The position numbers and the translations under genes are program-made. The notes beneath the pieces were generated by a model. That model searched no databases and was not told where the DNA came from. It saw nothing but the letters and a program-made list of their open reading frames with translations. Of a stretch of DNA of 35,325 nt, positions 16,302 through 24,340 are shown in pieces. Origin of the DNA: an uncultured Clostridia bacterium (GTDB taxonomy: Bacteria; Bacillota; Clostridia; Christensenellales; Borkfalkiaceae); assembly GCA_947631005.1 (NCBI GenBank), contig CANRJR010000022.1, positions 1 through 35,325 of the forward strand, written 5' to 3'. Position 1 is the stretch's first letter. Every line of letters starts with the position of its first letter.

Positions 16302-17463
16302 CGTCGTCCCCGTCATCCCCATCTCCGTCGTCTTCACCTTCGCCATCATCATCTGCGCCTCCTGCGCCTTCGCCGTCATCCCAGTCGTCATCGGCGGTGT
16401 CGGTCGTATCGTCTTCGGTGATGCCCACCGTATCGTCATCGCTCGTCACGGCGATGGGGTCGGCATCGTCTTCATCGGAAGAATCGTCATCGGAGGACAC
16501 GGGTTCGGAATCGGGTTCATCCTCCTCGAACTCGTCATCGGACTCCTCGTCCTCGAATTCGTCCTCATCGTCTTCGAACTCTTCATCGCCCTCTTCCTCT
16601 TCCTCATCGTCTTCGAGGGCGTTTGCGAGCTGATTGCGAAGCTTCTGACGCATTTCTTCCTCGTCATCGAGGGTGTCGTCTTCGCCGTCAAGAGCTTCTT
16701 CGTCCTCTTCGTCTTCGTCCTCATCGTCCTGGTGAGAGGATACGGTCGTGCTGTTCGTGAGCGACTGCCTCGTCACGAAGTCGAGCTTATCGGCAATCGA
16801 TTCGCTGTCCTCCACGCGGAAGAAGTGATCCTCACCCGCGAAGTAGCGACCGAATGCCTCTGCCTCGTTCCCCACCGCGATGAAGTACAGCTCCACGCTG
16901 CGGGACAGATCGTGTTCATCGAGATAGTTCTTGAACTCATCGACAAGTGCCTTCCAAGCCTCTTCGGAGAGCGCCCATCCGTCCACGTCGGTCGGAACGC
17001 CGTCGGACAGCAGAATGATGTTGACGGCGCGGTTGTAGTTGCCGAGGTGTTTGTGGGTGAGGAAAGAGATAATCGTCTTGAAGAGTGCCTCGATGTTTGT
17101 GGACCCACCCGGAGTAAATGTCACTTCGCCGAGGTTGTAGTTGGGATCGTTGATGAGTTCGAACGTCTGGAAAAGCGGTTTGCAGTAGGTATTCAGCTCG
17201 ATGAACTGATACTTGAGCAGAAACCTTGTGTTCTCCTTCATGAAGCGCAGAAGGCTCTTCTGCGTCATGCGGAAACCCTGGTTGAGCTGATCGATCTTGG
17301 GGATGTAGACCGCGTTCCCCTTCTCATCGATGACCCTGGTCTCCTCGGCCATGCTTCCCGAAAGATCGCCGCAGAACATGAGATACAGCGGTGTGCGCGT
17401 ATCGTCCTTCACGGGGCGATTTCCCTTCACGTTTCCCCTAGGGGAGTTGCCAAACTTGAACAT
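16267..17463 (-). CDS. TerY-like vWA-domain protein with a long acidic tail
   Basis: This 398-residue protein has a von Willebrand A domain at about 25-240 and a very acidic tail of about 150 residues. The MIDAS metal site is intact: DLSGSM at 33-38, a Thr in the GGST segment, and LLSDGVPTD. This matches TerY-like proteins, which in the TerY-P triad travel with a kinase and a PP2C phosphatase and are thought to scaffold or be their target (family knowledge). The tail is almost entirely Asp, Glu, Ser and Gly and resembles the acidic linker in the FtsK-like protein; it may mimic nucleic acid or bind basic partners. AAGGAGG precedes the start, 13 nt after the kinase stop. Confidence 0.92.
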   Translation of the reverse strand: MFKFGNSPRGNVKGNRPVKDDTRTPLYLMFCGDLSGSMAEETRVIDEKGNAVYIPKIDQLNQGFRMTQKSLLRFMKENTRFLLKYQFIELNTYCKPLFQTFELINDPNYNLGEVTFTPGGSTNIEALFKTIISFLTHKHLGNYNRAVNIILLSDGVPTDVDGWALSEEAWKALVDEFKNYLDEHDLSRSVELYFIAVGNEAEAFGRYFAGEDHFFRVEDSESIADKLDFVTRQSLTNSTTVSSHQDDEDEDEEDEEALDGEDDTLDDEEEMRQKLRNQLANALEDDEEEEEGDEEFEDDEDEFEDEESDDEFEEDEPDSEPVSSDDDSSDEDDADPIAVTSDDDTVGITEDDTTDTADDDWDDGEGAGGADDDGEGEDDGDGDDGDDDGDAIEDILNF

Positions 17464-17476
17464 AGTTACATCCTCC

Positions 17477-18766
17477 TTAAATAAATTTGATTTTGTGGTT
17501 TTCTATCTCAACTTCACTGTCCATGAAGATGGGAATCTGTGCGCCATGGTCTACTCTGCGTTCCTTGCCGTCCACAAGCCGCAAGAGTGCCTGTTCATAG
17601 GTGAGGTTCTCGAGACCGTATCTGCCGTCGTAGCGCGTCTCTACGACCCTGAAAACCTCGTAGTGGCTTGTTGTCGCCCAAAGGTCGTCGCAGTAGATCG
17701 TCAGCCCGTTGAAAAGCGGGATCCGCTTTTCGCACTCCATGAAGATGGGCTTCACGATCTCCTTCCCGCAAATGCCGCAGACCTTCTCCGTCCCGTCGAG
17801 GAAGTATTCCTCGCCGCAGTTCTCGCAGACGAAACTGTCGTTATACAGCTGTTCGAGAATGTCCAGCCAATCATGAAGCGTCGTCCGCTTCGTGCCGTCG
17901 TAGAGACCATCAACGAATGTCGCGTTCATGGCTTTGCGGAAGTATGCCGGGTAGCGGCGCATCTTGTCGATGACCTGTTGCTGGTTGCGTCCGAACCCGT
18001 CCTTCGGGATGGGGCGATTGGAAGCATCGGTGGGGTGGAACATGTACACGGGATGCGTTCCGAAGAGGTAGGTGTCGATGTTCTCATTGCAGGGGAAGTT
18101 TCTGCGTTTGCCATCCAGCGGATGCGCCCCGAGAAGCGTCATGTAGATGAGTACGGCGACCGCATAGACATCGTTGTACTCATTGGGCTTTTCCTTGCCG
18201 ATATGGGTGAGCGGAGGCATGAACCCCACCGTCCCTACGACAACGGACTTGTCTTTGGTATATACGATGGTATCCGTGTCGAGGATCTTCACCCGCAGGT
18301 TCGCGAGATCGATCTTGAGGTTATCGAACTTCACGTCATAGATGCCGAGGCTGGCGTCGTTGAGGACGATGAGCGCATCCACGATCTGCGCAAGCAACAT
18401 GATCTTCTCATGCCAGGTTAGATTGACCATGCGCCCGTCCATCTCGATTCCGTTGAACAGCGCCGCTGCGCTGATGAACTCGGAGCCGATGTACTCCATG
18501 ATATACCCGATCCGTCCGTCCACCTCGACCAGCTCAATGGGCATCACGAACGCCTCGCATGCCTGTCCGCGCTTGATGAGCTTTTCGATCTGGGCAAGAA
18601 GCTTCTTCTTGTTGCCCGTGTGGAAGAGCTTCAAAGCGAACTTCTCTTTGCGCTGATTGTGAACGCGATAGATGTCGCCCTGCCCCGTTCCGACGCTTAT
18701 GACTTCATCGACCACATAGTCGTTGCCGTCCTTGCCCTTGAACTCCGTCCCTTTATAGAGAATCAT
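17477..18766 (-). CDS. Ser/Thr protein kinase with C-terminal zinc ribbon (TerY-P triad kinase)
   Basis: This 429-residue kinase has a glycine-rich loop SVGTGQGDIY near residue 24, catalytic lysine K46 (FALKLF), catalytic loop YDVKFDN (D144, K146, N149), a DTD in place of DFG (D163) and an activation-segment GTVGFMPP. All phosphotransfer residues are present, so it should be active. After the kinase fold comes a zinc ribbon with C314, C317, C330 and C333. A beta-rich C-terminal domain of about 90 residues follows (GLENLTYEQALLRLVDG), as in other triad kinases. It is flanked by the helicase gene (12 nt) and the vWA gene (13 nt), so all are in one operon. Confidence 0.92.
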   Translation of the reverse strand: MILYKGTEFKGKDGNDYVVDEVISVGTGQGDIYRVHNQRKEKFALKLFHTGNKKKLLAQIEKLIKRGQACEAFVMPIELVEVDGRIGYIMEYIGSEFISAAALFNGIEMDGRMVNLTWHEKIMLLAQIVDALIVLNDASLGIYDVKFDNLKIDLANLRVKILDTDTIVYTKDKSVVVGTVGFMPPLTHIGKEKPNEYNDVYAVAVLIYMTLLGAHPLDGKRRNFPCNENIDTYLFGTHPVYMFHPTDASNRPIPKDGFGRNQQQVIDKMRRYPAYFRKAMNATFVDGLYDGTKRTTLHDWLDILEQLYNDSFVCENCGEEYFLDGTEKVCGICGKEIVKPIFMECEKRIPLFNGLTIYCDDLWATTSHYEVFRVVETRYDGRYGLENLTYEQALLRLVDGKERRVDHGAQIPIFMDSEVEIENHKIKFI

Positions 18767-18778
18767 ATCCTTTCCTCC

Positions 18779-21700
18779 TTATGCAACCTTGATTCCCAAG
18801 CCTCTCGCCTCGGTGAGCAGCCTGTCGATAAGGCTCTCGTCGGCGATGTTTGCCCTGACACGCAGGAGCTGTGCATACAAGTAGCAATACGCGCGGTCCG
18901 TCTGATATCCGCGCTGTGCGGCGGACATCACCGCCTCAAGCTGCCCGTTTTCGATGAACTGCGGAAGCCGCAAGACGATGAGTCTGAGCCGCGCCTGCGT
19001 ATCCCCCTTCTTGACCATCTTGTCGAGCTGCTTGCTGTTCGCCCTACCGACTTCGGGTCTCCACACGGGGGCGTATTCCGCATCGAGATCCTCCGCCTTC
19101 AGCTCCTCTGCTGTCATTTGGGTTTCGAGCTTGACATTCGGCTCAAAATCGGCAAGCGTGAGCGGTTCGGGGGGAAGCGTATCCGTAATGAATGTCTCGC
19201 TGAGCCTGCTGGTGTAGGAGACGGGTTCGGCGATGTCCTTTGCGAGCTGTGCCGCAAAGAGATCGGGGCGGGTAAAGCAACTGATGGGCGAAAGCGGAAG
19301 GAGCCGCCAGCCTGCGCGTTCGAGTACGGTCGTTTTCGTGACGATGGTATTCGGGGAAAGAGCCTTGCTCGAAAGGAGCATCCCCACCTCGTAGGACGTG
19401 CGCCCGTGATGCGTCAATCCGATGTCAACCATCATGTTGTCATTCCCCACTCTGCCGAAAGCATCGTAATCGGGGACGAGACCGCCAATGCGCTCCACGA
19501 GCGTTTGGTTGTACTTATCGGGCTGCTTCGCACGATCCGTGATGCCGCTACACTCGCCCGTCGCCGCATAGTGAAGGTACTCGTAGAGGCGATAGACACC
19601 CTTGTTGTCGCTGTCGCGAAGCTCCTTGTAGTTGAAAGAGATAGAGATGATAACCTTCTCGCGGGCTCTCGTGAAGAGAACGTTCAAACGGTTGAGACCG
19701 CCGTCCTTGCAGATCTCCGAGATTGCTTTGTTAATGGATCCGTCCTTGTTGCGGCGGGCATGACCGATGCAGATGCAGATCACGTCCGCTTCCTTCCCTT
19801 GAGCATTTTCGAGGGTGCGCACCCACAGCGTATCGTCCGACAGGGAGAGAACATCGGCAAGAGCGCTATCCTCCTCCACCCTCCTCTCGATCTCATCGTA
19901 GATGGCGTTCTGTTGCTGATCGTTGAATGTGACGATGCCGACAACCTTTTGGGGTGCTGCCGATTTGATTTGGATCACCTTCTCCACAATAGCTTCCGCT
20001 TCGGAGAGGTTTGCGCCCCGCGTCGAAAGCTTGGGATCGGTCACTTGGATCAACTCGTATCCAAGCGTTTCGGGGAGTGCCGCCCTACTCAAGTAAATAT
20101 CGGGGGCGATGTTGAGAAGTCCGTCATAGCAACGGGCGTTCGAGACGGTGAGCAGATGCTCCGTCTTGGAGCGGTAGTGGTACTGCAGTTGGCATCCGGG
20201 GAGCTTCCCCTGTACGACATGGAGGATCGACTTATCCGTCTGCGAAAGATCGAACTCTTCACCGCTTGCCACCTCATAGATATCGCTCTTAGCCCAATGG
20301 CTGGTGATGTCGAGCTGAAGCGGATCGCCGAAGACCACGAGCTGCCGATTGTCGATCAGGAAAGGCAGAACGTTCGTAAACGGCATCTGCGAGCTTTCAT
20401 CGATGATGAGTGCCTGGAAGCAATTGAGCTTGTCGTAGTTCACGAGGACGCCTGGCGTACTGACGATGATGGGACAGAGCTTGACGATCTCGCTCCCATA
20501 GGTGTTGAAGAAGTCCTGCAAGCTGATGCGAGAGGTGGAGAGACGGTCCAAAAGTTCTACAAACTTGCTCCCTTTCGCCGCTTCGGAAATGCGCCTTCCA
20601 AGCTCCTGCTGGATGTATGCAGCACTCACGTTCTGCATCGCCGCAGCCGCCTCGAGGAGTTTCTTGTAGAGCATTTTGAGCTTCTTGTTGCCGTAGCCTT
20701 TCAGCTCCAAAGAGGTGATGTAAGCATCGGCGACATAGCGGGAAATCTGTGCCTTAACGGTCGCTCCGATGTCGGCTTTTGCGACCGCCTTTTCCCTGAT
20801 GAGTTCAAGGATGGAGATGCCCAAAGCATTGAGTTCGGAAACGATGTCCGAAAGCATTTCGTCCTGTTCCTCATCCCCCGAAGTCCCGCTCGCGAGATAG
20901 GTGCGCCAATCGTCCTCGGACATGGTATCCACATACTGGCTCTGGAATTCGCCGAGTTTCTGCATGATGCGGCGGTAGTTCTTGAAGCTGAGGTTGAAGA
21001 AACGACCGCAGTCGAGGTCTTCGGCTCCCAGCCCCTCGCCGATGATGTGATAGAGGTTCGTCCCGAGTTCGGGGATGAGGTCGTAAACGCGGTTGAGCTT
21101 ATTAAACTCCTCGACCGCCTCGTGGTACTTGGAAATAATCGCCCTTGCTTCCTCCGCATCCACATAGACCTTCGTGTGAGCGAGGAGTCGTTTGATCTGG
21201 GAGACGATCTCCTTCACGCTCGTGCGCTCATTCAGAACAAGGCAATAGAGGTCAAGCCCACAGCGGCCGCCGTAGCTTACGAATACCTCGTTCGCCGCCG
21301 CCTTCTCGCTCATCACGCAAACGCACTTGCCGCGGATGAGGAGGTTTGCAACCACATTGACGACCGTCTGGCTCTTGCCCGTGCCGGGGCCTGCATGGAC
21401 GTTGAGGCTCTCCCCTGCCACCACGCGACTGACCACCTCGCGTTGGCTATCGTCTGCCGGGAGAGGATAGAGTGCGGATCCCGTCCCCAAGTTGTGCTTC
21501 GAGACATAGTCCGCAGTCTGCGCGAACACGGATGTGAGTTCGTTTCGGACGATCTTGTCCATGTTGCGCTCGGCTGCCTGGCACATGATCTCATTCGAGC
21601 TGTCGAGGATGCAGACATGCATATCGTTGTCGTAGATACGCGCATCGGGAAGCTCGGCGATGTTTTGGCGGATCCGTTCCAGGCACTCTTTGAACTCCGA

Positions 21701-22429
21701 AAATTCGATTTCCGTTCTGCCGCATCCTTCGTAAAGGTCAATGTACTTCTGCGTCTTCAGCATGCGGGCAAGAATGGGGTTGAAGATGAGCTTGGATCCG
21801 ATCACGTTGAACCTCGGGCAAGCCTTGCTGTTCAAGTCCTCTTTGATGGGAAGCAAGAACAGAGGCGACGTGACGCGAATGCGGTTGCCCTGCTGGTCGA
21901 TCTCCTCCGTCTCCCAGCTGATTGCGCCGAACGTGAGATAGAGGATGTTGATTGCCTTATCTTTGCGGGCTTCTGCGCTGCGGCGGCTGAGAACCTTCCA
22001 CAGCGTTTCCACGTCACCATCCTTCTTCTCGGCGACGGCAAAGAACTGATGCCCGTTGAGCCCGTGGGTTTGGACATATTCAAACTCATCGATGTTCACG
22101 AGAATTCCGTCATCGGTGAAGAAAGAGATCGTGTCCCCGTCCCACGAGATGTTCTTACTGCTCATGAAGACGCTGCTCGGCGCAACGATGTCGCCTTGCA
22201 TCTTGACGATCTTCTGAACGCTGGGCGGAATGATCACCTCAAAGGGCTTACGGCTGCCCGCCGCAAGCATCTCGCAGACGCTCGCCGCAGACCACCCGCG
22301 CAGGAGAATCGAACGGGTGCTGATCCGAACAAAATCGGTTGCCCGTTGCAATGCCCTTGTCTTTTGGATGTGTTCGTGAACGAACGCGGTGTTTTGCTCG
22401 TATTTTGCGAGCTGTTCCTGACTCATCAT
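18779..22429 (-). CDS. Large UPF1-like SF1 helicase with degenerate nuclease-like C-terminal region
   Basis: This 1216-residue protein has an unrecognised N-terminal region of about 320 residues resembling DUF4011-type helicases. Two helicase lobes follow. Walker A is GPGTGKSQT at 347-355 and motif II is ALIIDESSQM, a DESS in place of DEAD. Motif III is VVFGDPLQLD, YHYRSKTEHLL follows, motif V is VRTLENAQGKEADVI and motif VI is LNVLFTRAREK. A long helical insert lies between Walker A and motif II. The region after motif VI (MMVDIGLTHHGRTSYEVGML, then VLERAGWRLLPLSPISCF) is shaped like the Vsr/MTES_1575 nuclease of related proteins, but a full catalytic set is not obvious. Start: GGAGG eight bases upstream. 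It probably unwinds DNA or RNA under control of the kinase/phosphatase pair. Confidence 0.92.
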   Translation of the reverse strand: MMSQEQLAKYEQNTAFVHEHIQKTRALQRATDFVRISTRSILLRGWSAASVCEMLAAGSRKPFEVIIPPSVQKIVKMQGDIVAPSSVFMSSKNISWDGDTISFFTDDGILVNIDEFEYVQTHGLNGHQFFAVAEKKDGDVETLWKVLSRRSAEARKDKAINILYLTFGAISWETEEIDQQGNRIRVTSPLFLLPIKEDLNSKACPRFNVIGSKLIFNPILARMLKTQKYIDLYEGCGRTEIEFSEFKECLERIRQNIAELPDARIYDNDMHVCILDSSNEIMCQAAERNMDKIVRNELTSVFAQTADYVSKHNLGTGSALYPLPADDSQREVVSRVVAGESLNVHAGPGTGKSQTVVNVVANLLIRGKCVCVMSEKAAANEVFVSYGGRCGLDLYCLVLNERTSVKEIVSQIKRLLAHTKVYVDAEEARAIISKYHEAVEEFNKLNRVYDLIPELGTNLYHIIGEGLGAEDLDCGRFFNLSFKNYRRIMQKLGEFQSQYVDTMSEDDWRTYLASGTSGDEEQDEMLSDIVSELNALGISILELIREKAVAKADIGATVKAQISRYVADAYITSLELKGYGNKKLKMLYKKLLEAAAAMQNVSAAYIQQELGRRISEAAKGSKFVELLDRLSTSRISLQDFFNTYGSEIVKLCPIIVSTPGVLVNYDKLNCFQALIIDESSQMPFTNVLPFLIDNRQLVVFGDPLQLDITSHWAKSDIYEVASGEEFDLSQTDKSILHVVQGKLPGCQLQYHYRSKTEHLLTVSNARCYDGLLNIAPDIYLSRAALPETLGYELIQVTDPKLSTRGANLSEAEAIVEKVIQIKSAAPQKVVGIVTFNDQQQNAIYDEIERRVEEDSALADVLSLSDDTLWVRTLENAQGKEADVICICIGHARRNKDGSINKAISEICKDGGLNRLNVLFTRAREKVIISISFNYKELRDSDNKGVYRLYEYLHYAATGECSGITDRAKQPDKYNQTLVERIGGLVPDYDAFGRVGNDNMMVDIGLTHHGRTSYEVGMLLSSKALSPNTIVTKTTVLERAGWRLLPLSPISCFTRPDLFAAQLAKDIAEPVSYTSRLSETFITDTLPPEPLTLADFEPNVKLETQMTAEELKAEDLDAEYAPVWRPEVGRANSKQLDKMVKKGDTQARLRLIVLRLPQFIENGQLEAVMSAAQRGYQTDRAYCYLYAQLLRVRANIADESLIDRLLTEARGLGIKVA

Positions 22430-22447
22430 GAAGCGTTCCTCCTCTGG

Positions 22448-22822
22448 TTAAAACAGCGGGATGATAAAACTGATTGCCATGGGTGCGATTGCTGCGAGCG
22501 ATGCGACGATCTTCAGAGGCATCTTCGTCTTGACGAGTGACGCGACCAATACCGCCGCAAGCGCATAACCAACATAGACGAACCGCAGGATCGTTTCGGG
22601 GATCACCACGCCGAGGGAAAGCAAGACCGAACGGAAAATCACGCTCGCCGTGAGGAAGAGCCCCAAGACGATGATTTGGATCACAAACACCGTCCCGATT
22701 TTGGAGCAGCCCGTCTTCGCGGGTTCTCCCTCTCCCCTCTCCTCGGTAATGGCCGAGACCTTTGCGTTCGTGTCACGAACGAGTGCCATCATTTCGCTTG
22801 CGCTGACCTTGGGTTGTTCCAT
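22448..22822 (-). CDS. Small membrane protein, three to four helices
   Basis: I do not recognise this 124-residue protein. Its first 40 residues are hydrophilic (VSASEMMALVRDTNAKVSAI), and three or four hydrophobic helices follow, beginning with VFVIQIIVLGLFL and ending SFIIPLF. It could anchor the cluster's soluble proteins at the membrane. The start MEQPKVS has AAAAGGAG nearby; a longer in-frame extension upstream reads the peptidase gene out of frame. The helicase start is 18 nt downstream. Confidence 0.82.
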   Translation of the reverse strand: MEQPKVSASEMMALVRDTNAKVSAITEERGEGEPAKTGCSKIGTVFVIQIIVLGLFLTASVIFRSVLLSLGVVIPETILRFVYVGYALAAVLVASLVKTKMPLKIVASLAAIAPMAISFIIPLF

Positions 22823-22871
22823 TGTTTTTCTCCTTTTATCGTATTTTTGCCTTGCGGCTCGACTTCGTATT

Positions 22872-23621
22872 TTAGGCGATGCGGTCGAGATACCAATCGA
22901 GGTTGTATCTCTTGAGTTCTTCCCTGCGCTCTTCGTAGTCCGAAAGCACACGCCTGACCTCCAGCCAAAAGTTTCTTCCATGATTCATCTCGCGGGTGTG
23001 CGCAAGTTCATGCACCACCACATACTCGACAAGCGGTTCGGGAAGAAACGCCAGGCTTACATTGAACCCGATGCGCTTGTGGCTGTCACAGTCGCCCCAT
23101 GCCGTTCTCCTCTCATTGATGTGGATGCTGGAATAGCTGAACCCGTAGAGGTCGGCGTAAGCGTCCGTCATGGCTTTGAGTTCACGATACGACAAGCGTC
23201 TGATGTCGCCGTTCAGTTCCCCAAAGCGCGTTGCGCCGAGCGGGACGAGAATTTTGTTATCGCTCATCCTCGCCCACCGCACGTCTTCTCTGCGTTCGAC
23301 GGTGTAGGGCTTGCCGAACAGTTTGACGACGTCGCCGTTGGCAAGTAACGGGATCGTATCCTCGGTGTTCCGCCTATCCTGATACAAACGGATCCGATTG
23401 AGGATGAACCGCTTGTGCTGGACGAGGAATGCGATAATCTCCTCCATGGAGGTTTTGGAATCCGTTTTGATCAAAACCTCGTGTGCGGTATAGACCTCAA
23501 CGGAAATTCCCTGTTGCCACAGCGACCGATCAATGGTGAGGTCGATGTCTCGACCTTGGGATTCCAGCGCGGTAAAGCCCGGCATCCCTTCAAATATTCC
23601 CTTTAAGGTCTCTTGAGCCAT
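22872..23621 (-). CDS. YgjP/DUF45-like zinc metallopeptidase
   Basis: This 249-residue protein has the M48-related YgjP layout: a beta-rich N-terminal part, then INERRTAWGDCDS (the family's 'RWGSC' region), then HELAH at 204-208 with a third zinc ligand H214 in NHGRNFW. Family members are predicted zinc peptidases often found with type I restriction or helicase genes. The start at 23621 has GAGGAG upstream and a promoter further up, so it opens the operon through the helicase, kinase, vWA and phosphatase genes. The substrate is unknown. Confidence 0.92.
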   Translation of the reverse strand: MAQETLKGIFEGMPGFTALESQGRDIDLTIDRSLWQQGISVEVYTAHEVLIKTDSKTSMEEIIAFLVQHKRFILNRIRLYQDRRNTEDTIPLLANGDVVKLFGKPYTVERREDVRWARMSDNKILVPLGATRFGELNGDIRRLSYRELKAMTDAYADLYGFSYSSIHINERRTAWGDCDSHKRIGFNVSLAFLPEPLVEYVVVHELAHTREMNHGRNFWLEVRRVLSDYEERREELKRYNLDWYLDRIA

Positions 23622-23649
23622 TTGCGCCTCTCCTCTTTTTTGTGGCATC

Positions 23650-23679
23650 ATCTTACATCGTTCGACACAACCGTGTCAA
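23650..23679 (-). promoter_or_regulatory. Promoter of the peptidase-helicase-kinase-vWA-PP2C operon
   Basis: Minus-strand TTGACA (23674-23679) and TAAGAT (23650-23655) are 18 bp apart. An inverted repeat GACAC-4-GTGTC (23664-23677) overlaps the -35 box and could bind a repressor. Confidence 0.65.
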
Positions 23680-23717
23680 GATTACTGCCGCGCCGCAAAT
23701 TCCAATGAAAAACGAAG

Positions 23718-23751
23718 AACCCCCAATGGAATTGCAATCCCATTGGGGGTT
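23718..23751 (-). terminator. Terminator hairpin after the small gene at 23756
   Basis: Twelve-base arms AACCCCCAATGG and CCATTGGGGGTT enclose a 10-nt loop and are followed on the minus strand by a T-rich stretch (TTCTTCGTTTTTC). The arms share CCCCCAAT/ATTGGGGG with the hairpin at 15279-15312, so this is a repeated terminator type in this genome. Confidence 0.75.
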
Positions 23752-23755
23752 TGGA

Positions 23756-24082
23756 TTATGCCACCTCTTGCTCGCGCATCATCTCGATTTCATTGATGAC
23801 ACCCGTGATGAAATACTGGCTCATACAGATTTGACTGTCCCTTGCGCTTGCTCCGTCCGTGGATCCAATGCTCGCGGCGATATCCCTTTTTATTAAGGTG
23901 TAGATCGTGCGATCCTTCTTATCCAGGAGAGATTCATCGCCATCGAACAGCGAAGGTATCCCTTTCAGTATCTCCTTCATTTTTGTCGACTCGAAGTCCA
24001 GCTTCTTCAGTTTGCTGCTCCTGCTCAATGCCGTGGTGCTGTTGTACAGGTACTTCCGATACAACTCGATGGAAAACAACAT
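23756..24082 (-). CDS. Small protein of unknown function
   Basis: I do not recognise this 108-residue protein. It is helical and polar, with KLKKLDFESTKMKEILKGIP in the middle and no membrane segment or cysteine motif. GGAGG lies eight bases upstream of MLFSIELY, and a -35/-10 pair lies further upstream. It is divergent from the plus-strand HTH operon, and a hairpin separates it from the peptidase operon. It may be the first gene of the cluster or an independent unit. Confidence 0.72.
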   Translation of the reverse strand: MLFSIELYRKYLYNSTTALSRSSKLKKLDFESTKMKEILKGIPSLFDGDESLLDKKDRTIYTLIKRDIAASIGSTDGASARDSQICMSQYFITGVINEIEMMREQEVA

Positions 24083-24116
24083 ATCTCTTACCTCCGCTTT
24101 CGTTTTTGTTGATTTA

Positions 24117-24145
24117 AGGATACCACACTTCCCCCTAAAGTTCAA
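24117..24145 (-). promoter_or_regulatory. Promoter of the small gene at 23756
   Basis: Minus-strand TTGAAC (24140-24145) and TATCCT (24117-24122) are 17 bp apart, about 35 bp upstream of the start codon at 24082. Confidence 0.6.
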
Positions 24146-24187
24146 AAACAATTGAGCCTTCCTAATTGCAGTAAACAAGGGATGTGA

Positions 24188-24259
24188 TTACAATGCAATG
24201 GTGATTCTGTTGGAAAATTTTACAATGAAAAAATACAATCGGTCTGCATATTGATTGTA
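24188..24259. promoter_or_regulatory. TACAAT repeats in the divergent intergenic region
   Basis: The gap between the two divergent genes (24083-24340) holds TTACAATG twice (24188-24195, 24220-24227). It also holds an inverted repeat TACAATC-12-GATTGTA (24234-24259) just upstream of the plus-strand promoter. They could be half-sites for the HTH protein encoded next door. The region is AT-rich, so chance matches are possible. Confidence 0.35.
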
Positions 24260-24280
24260 AGTTGATTCCCTCTCGTATCC

Positions 24281-24309
24281 TTGCATTTTTCGACAGTATT
24301 TGCTATAAT
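24281..24309 (+). promoter_or_regulatory. Promoter of the HTH/Rel-like operon
   Basis: TTGCAT (24281-24286) and TATAAT (24304-24309) are separated by 17 bp and followed by GGAGG and the ATG at 24341. This is the only clear plus-strand promoter in the window. Confidence 0.82.
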
Positions 24310-24340
24310 ATAGGTAAAATACGAGTTGGAGGATACCGCA

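Noticed and set aside
16261-17484. A 407-codon plus-strand frame with hydrophobic Val/Ile/Phe-rich segments
   Set aside because: It is the complement of the acidic (GAC/GAT/GAA) tail and vWA domain; the apparent membrane helices are a by-product of reading Asp/Glu codons backwards.
18620-22540. A 1306-codon open frame on the plus strand
   Set aside because: It is exactly antisense to the helicase and kinase genes, has no ribosome binding site, shows no recognisable domain and arises from the codon bias of the minus-strand genes.
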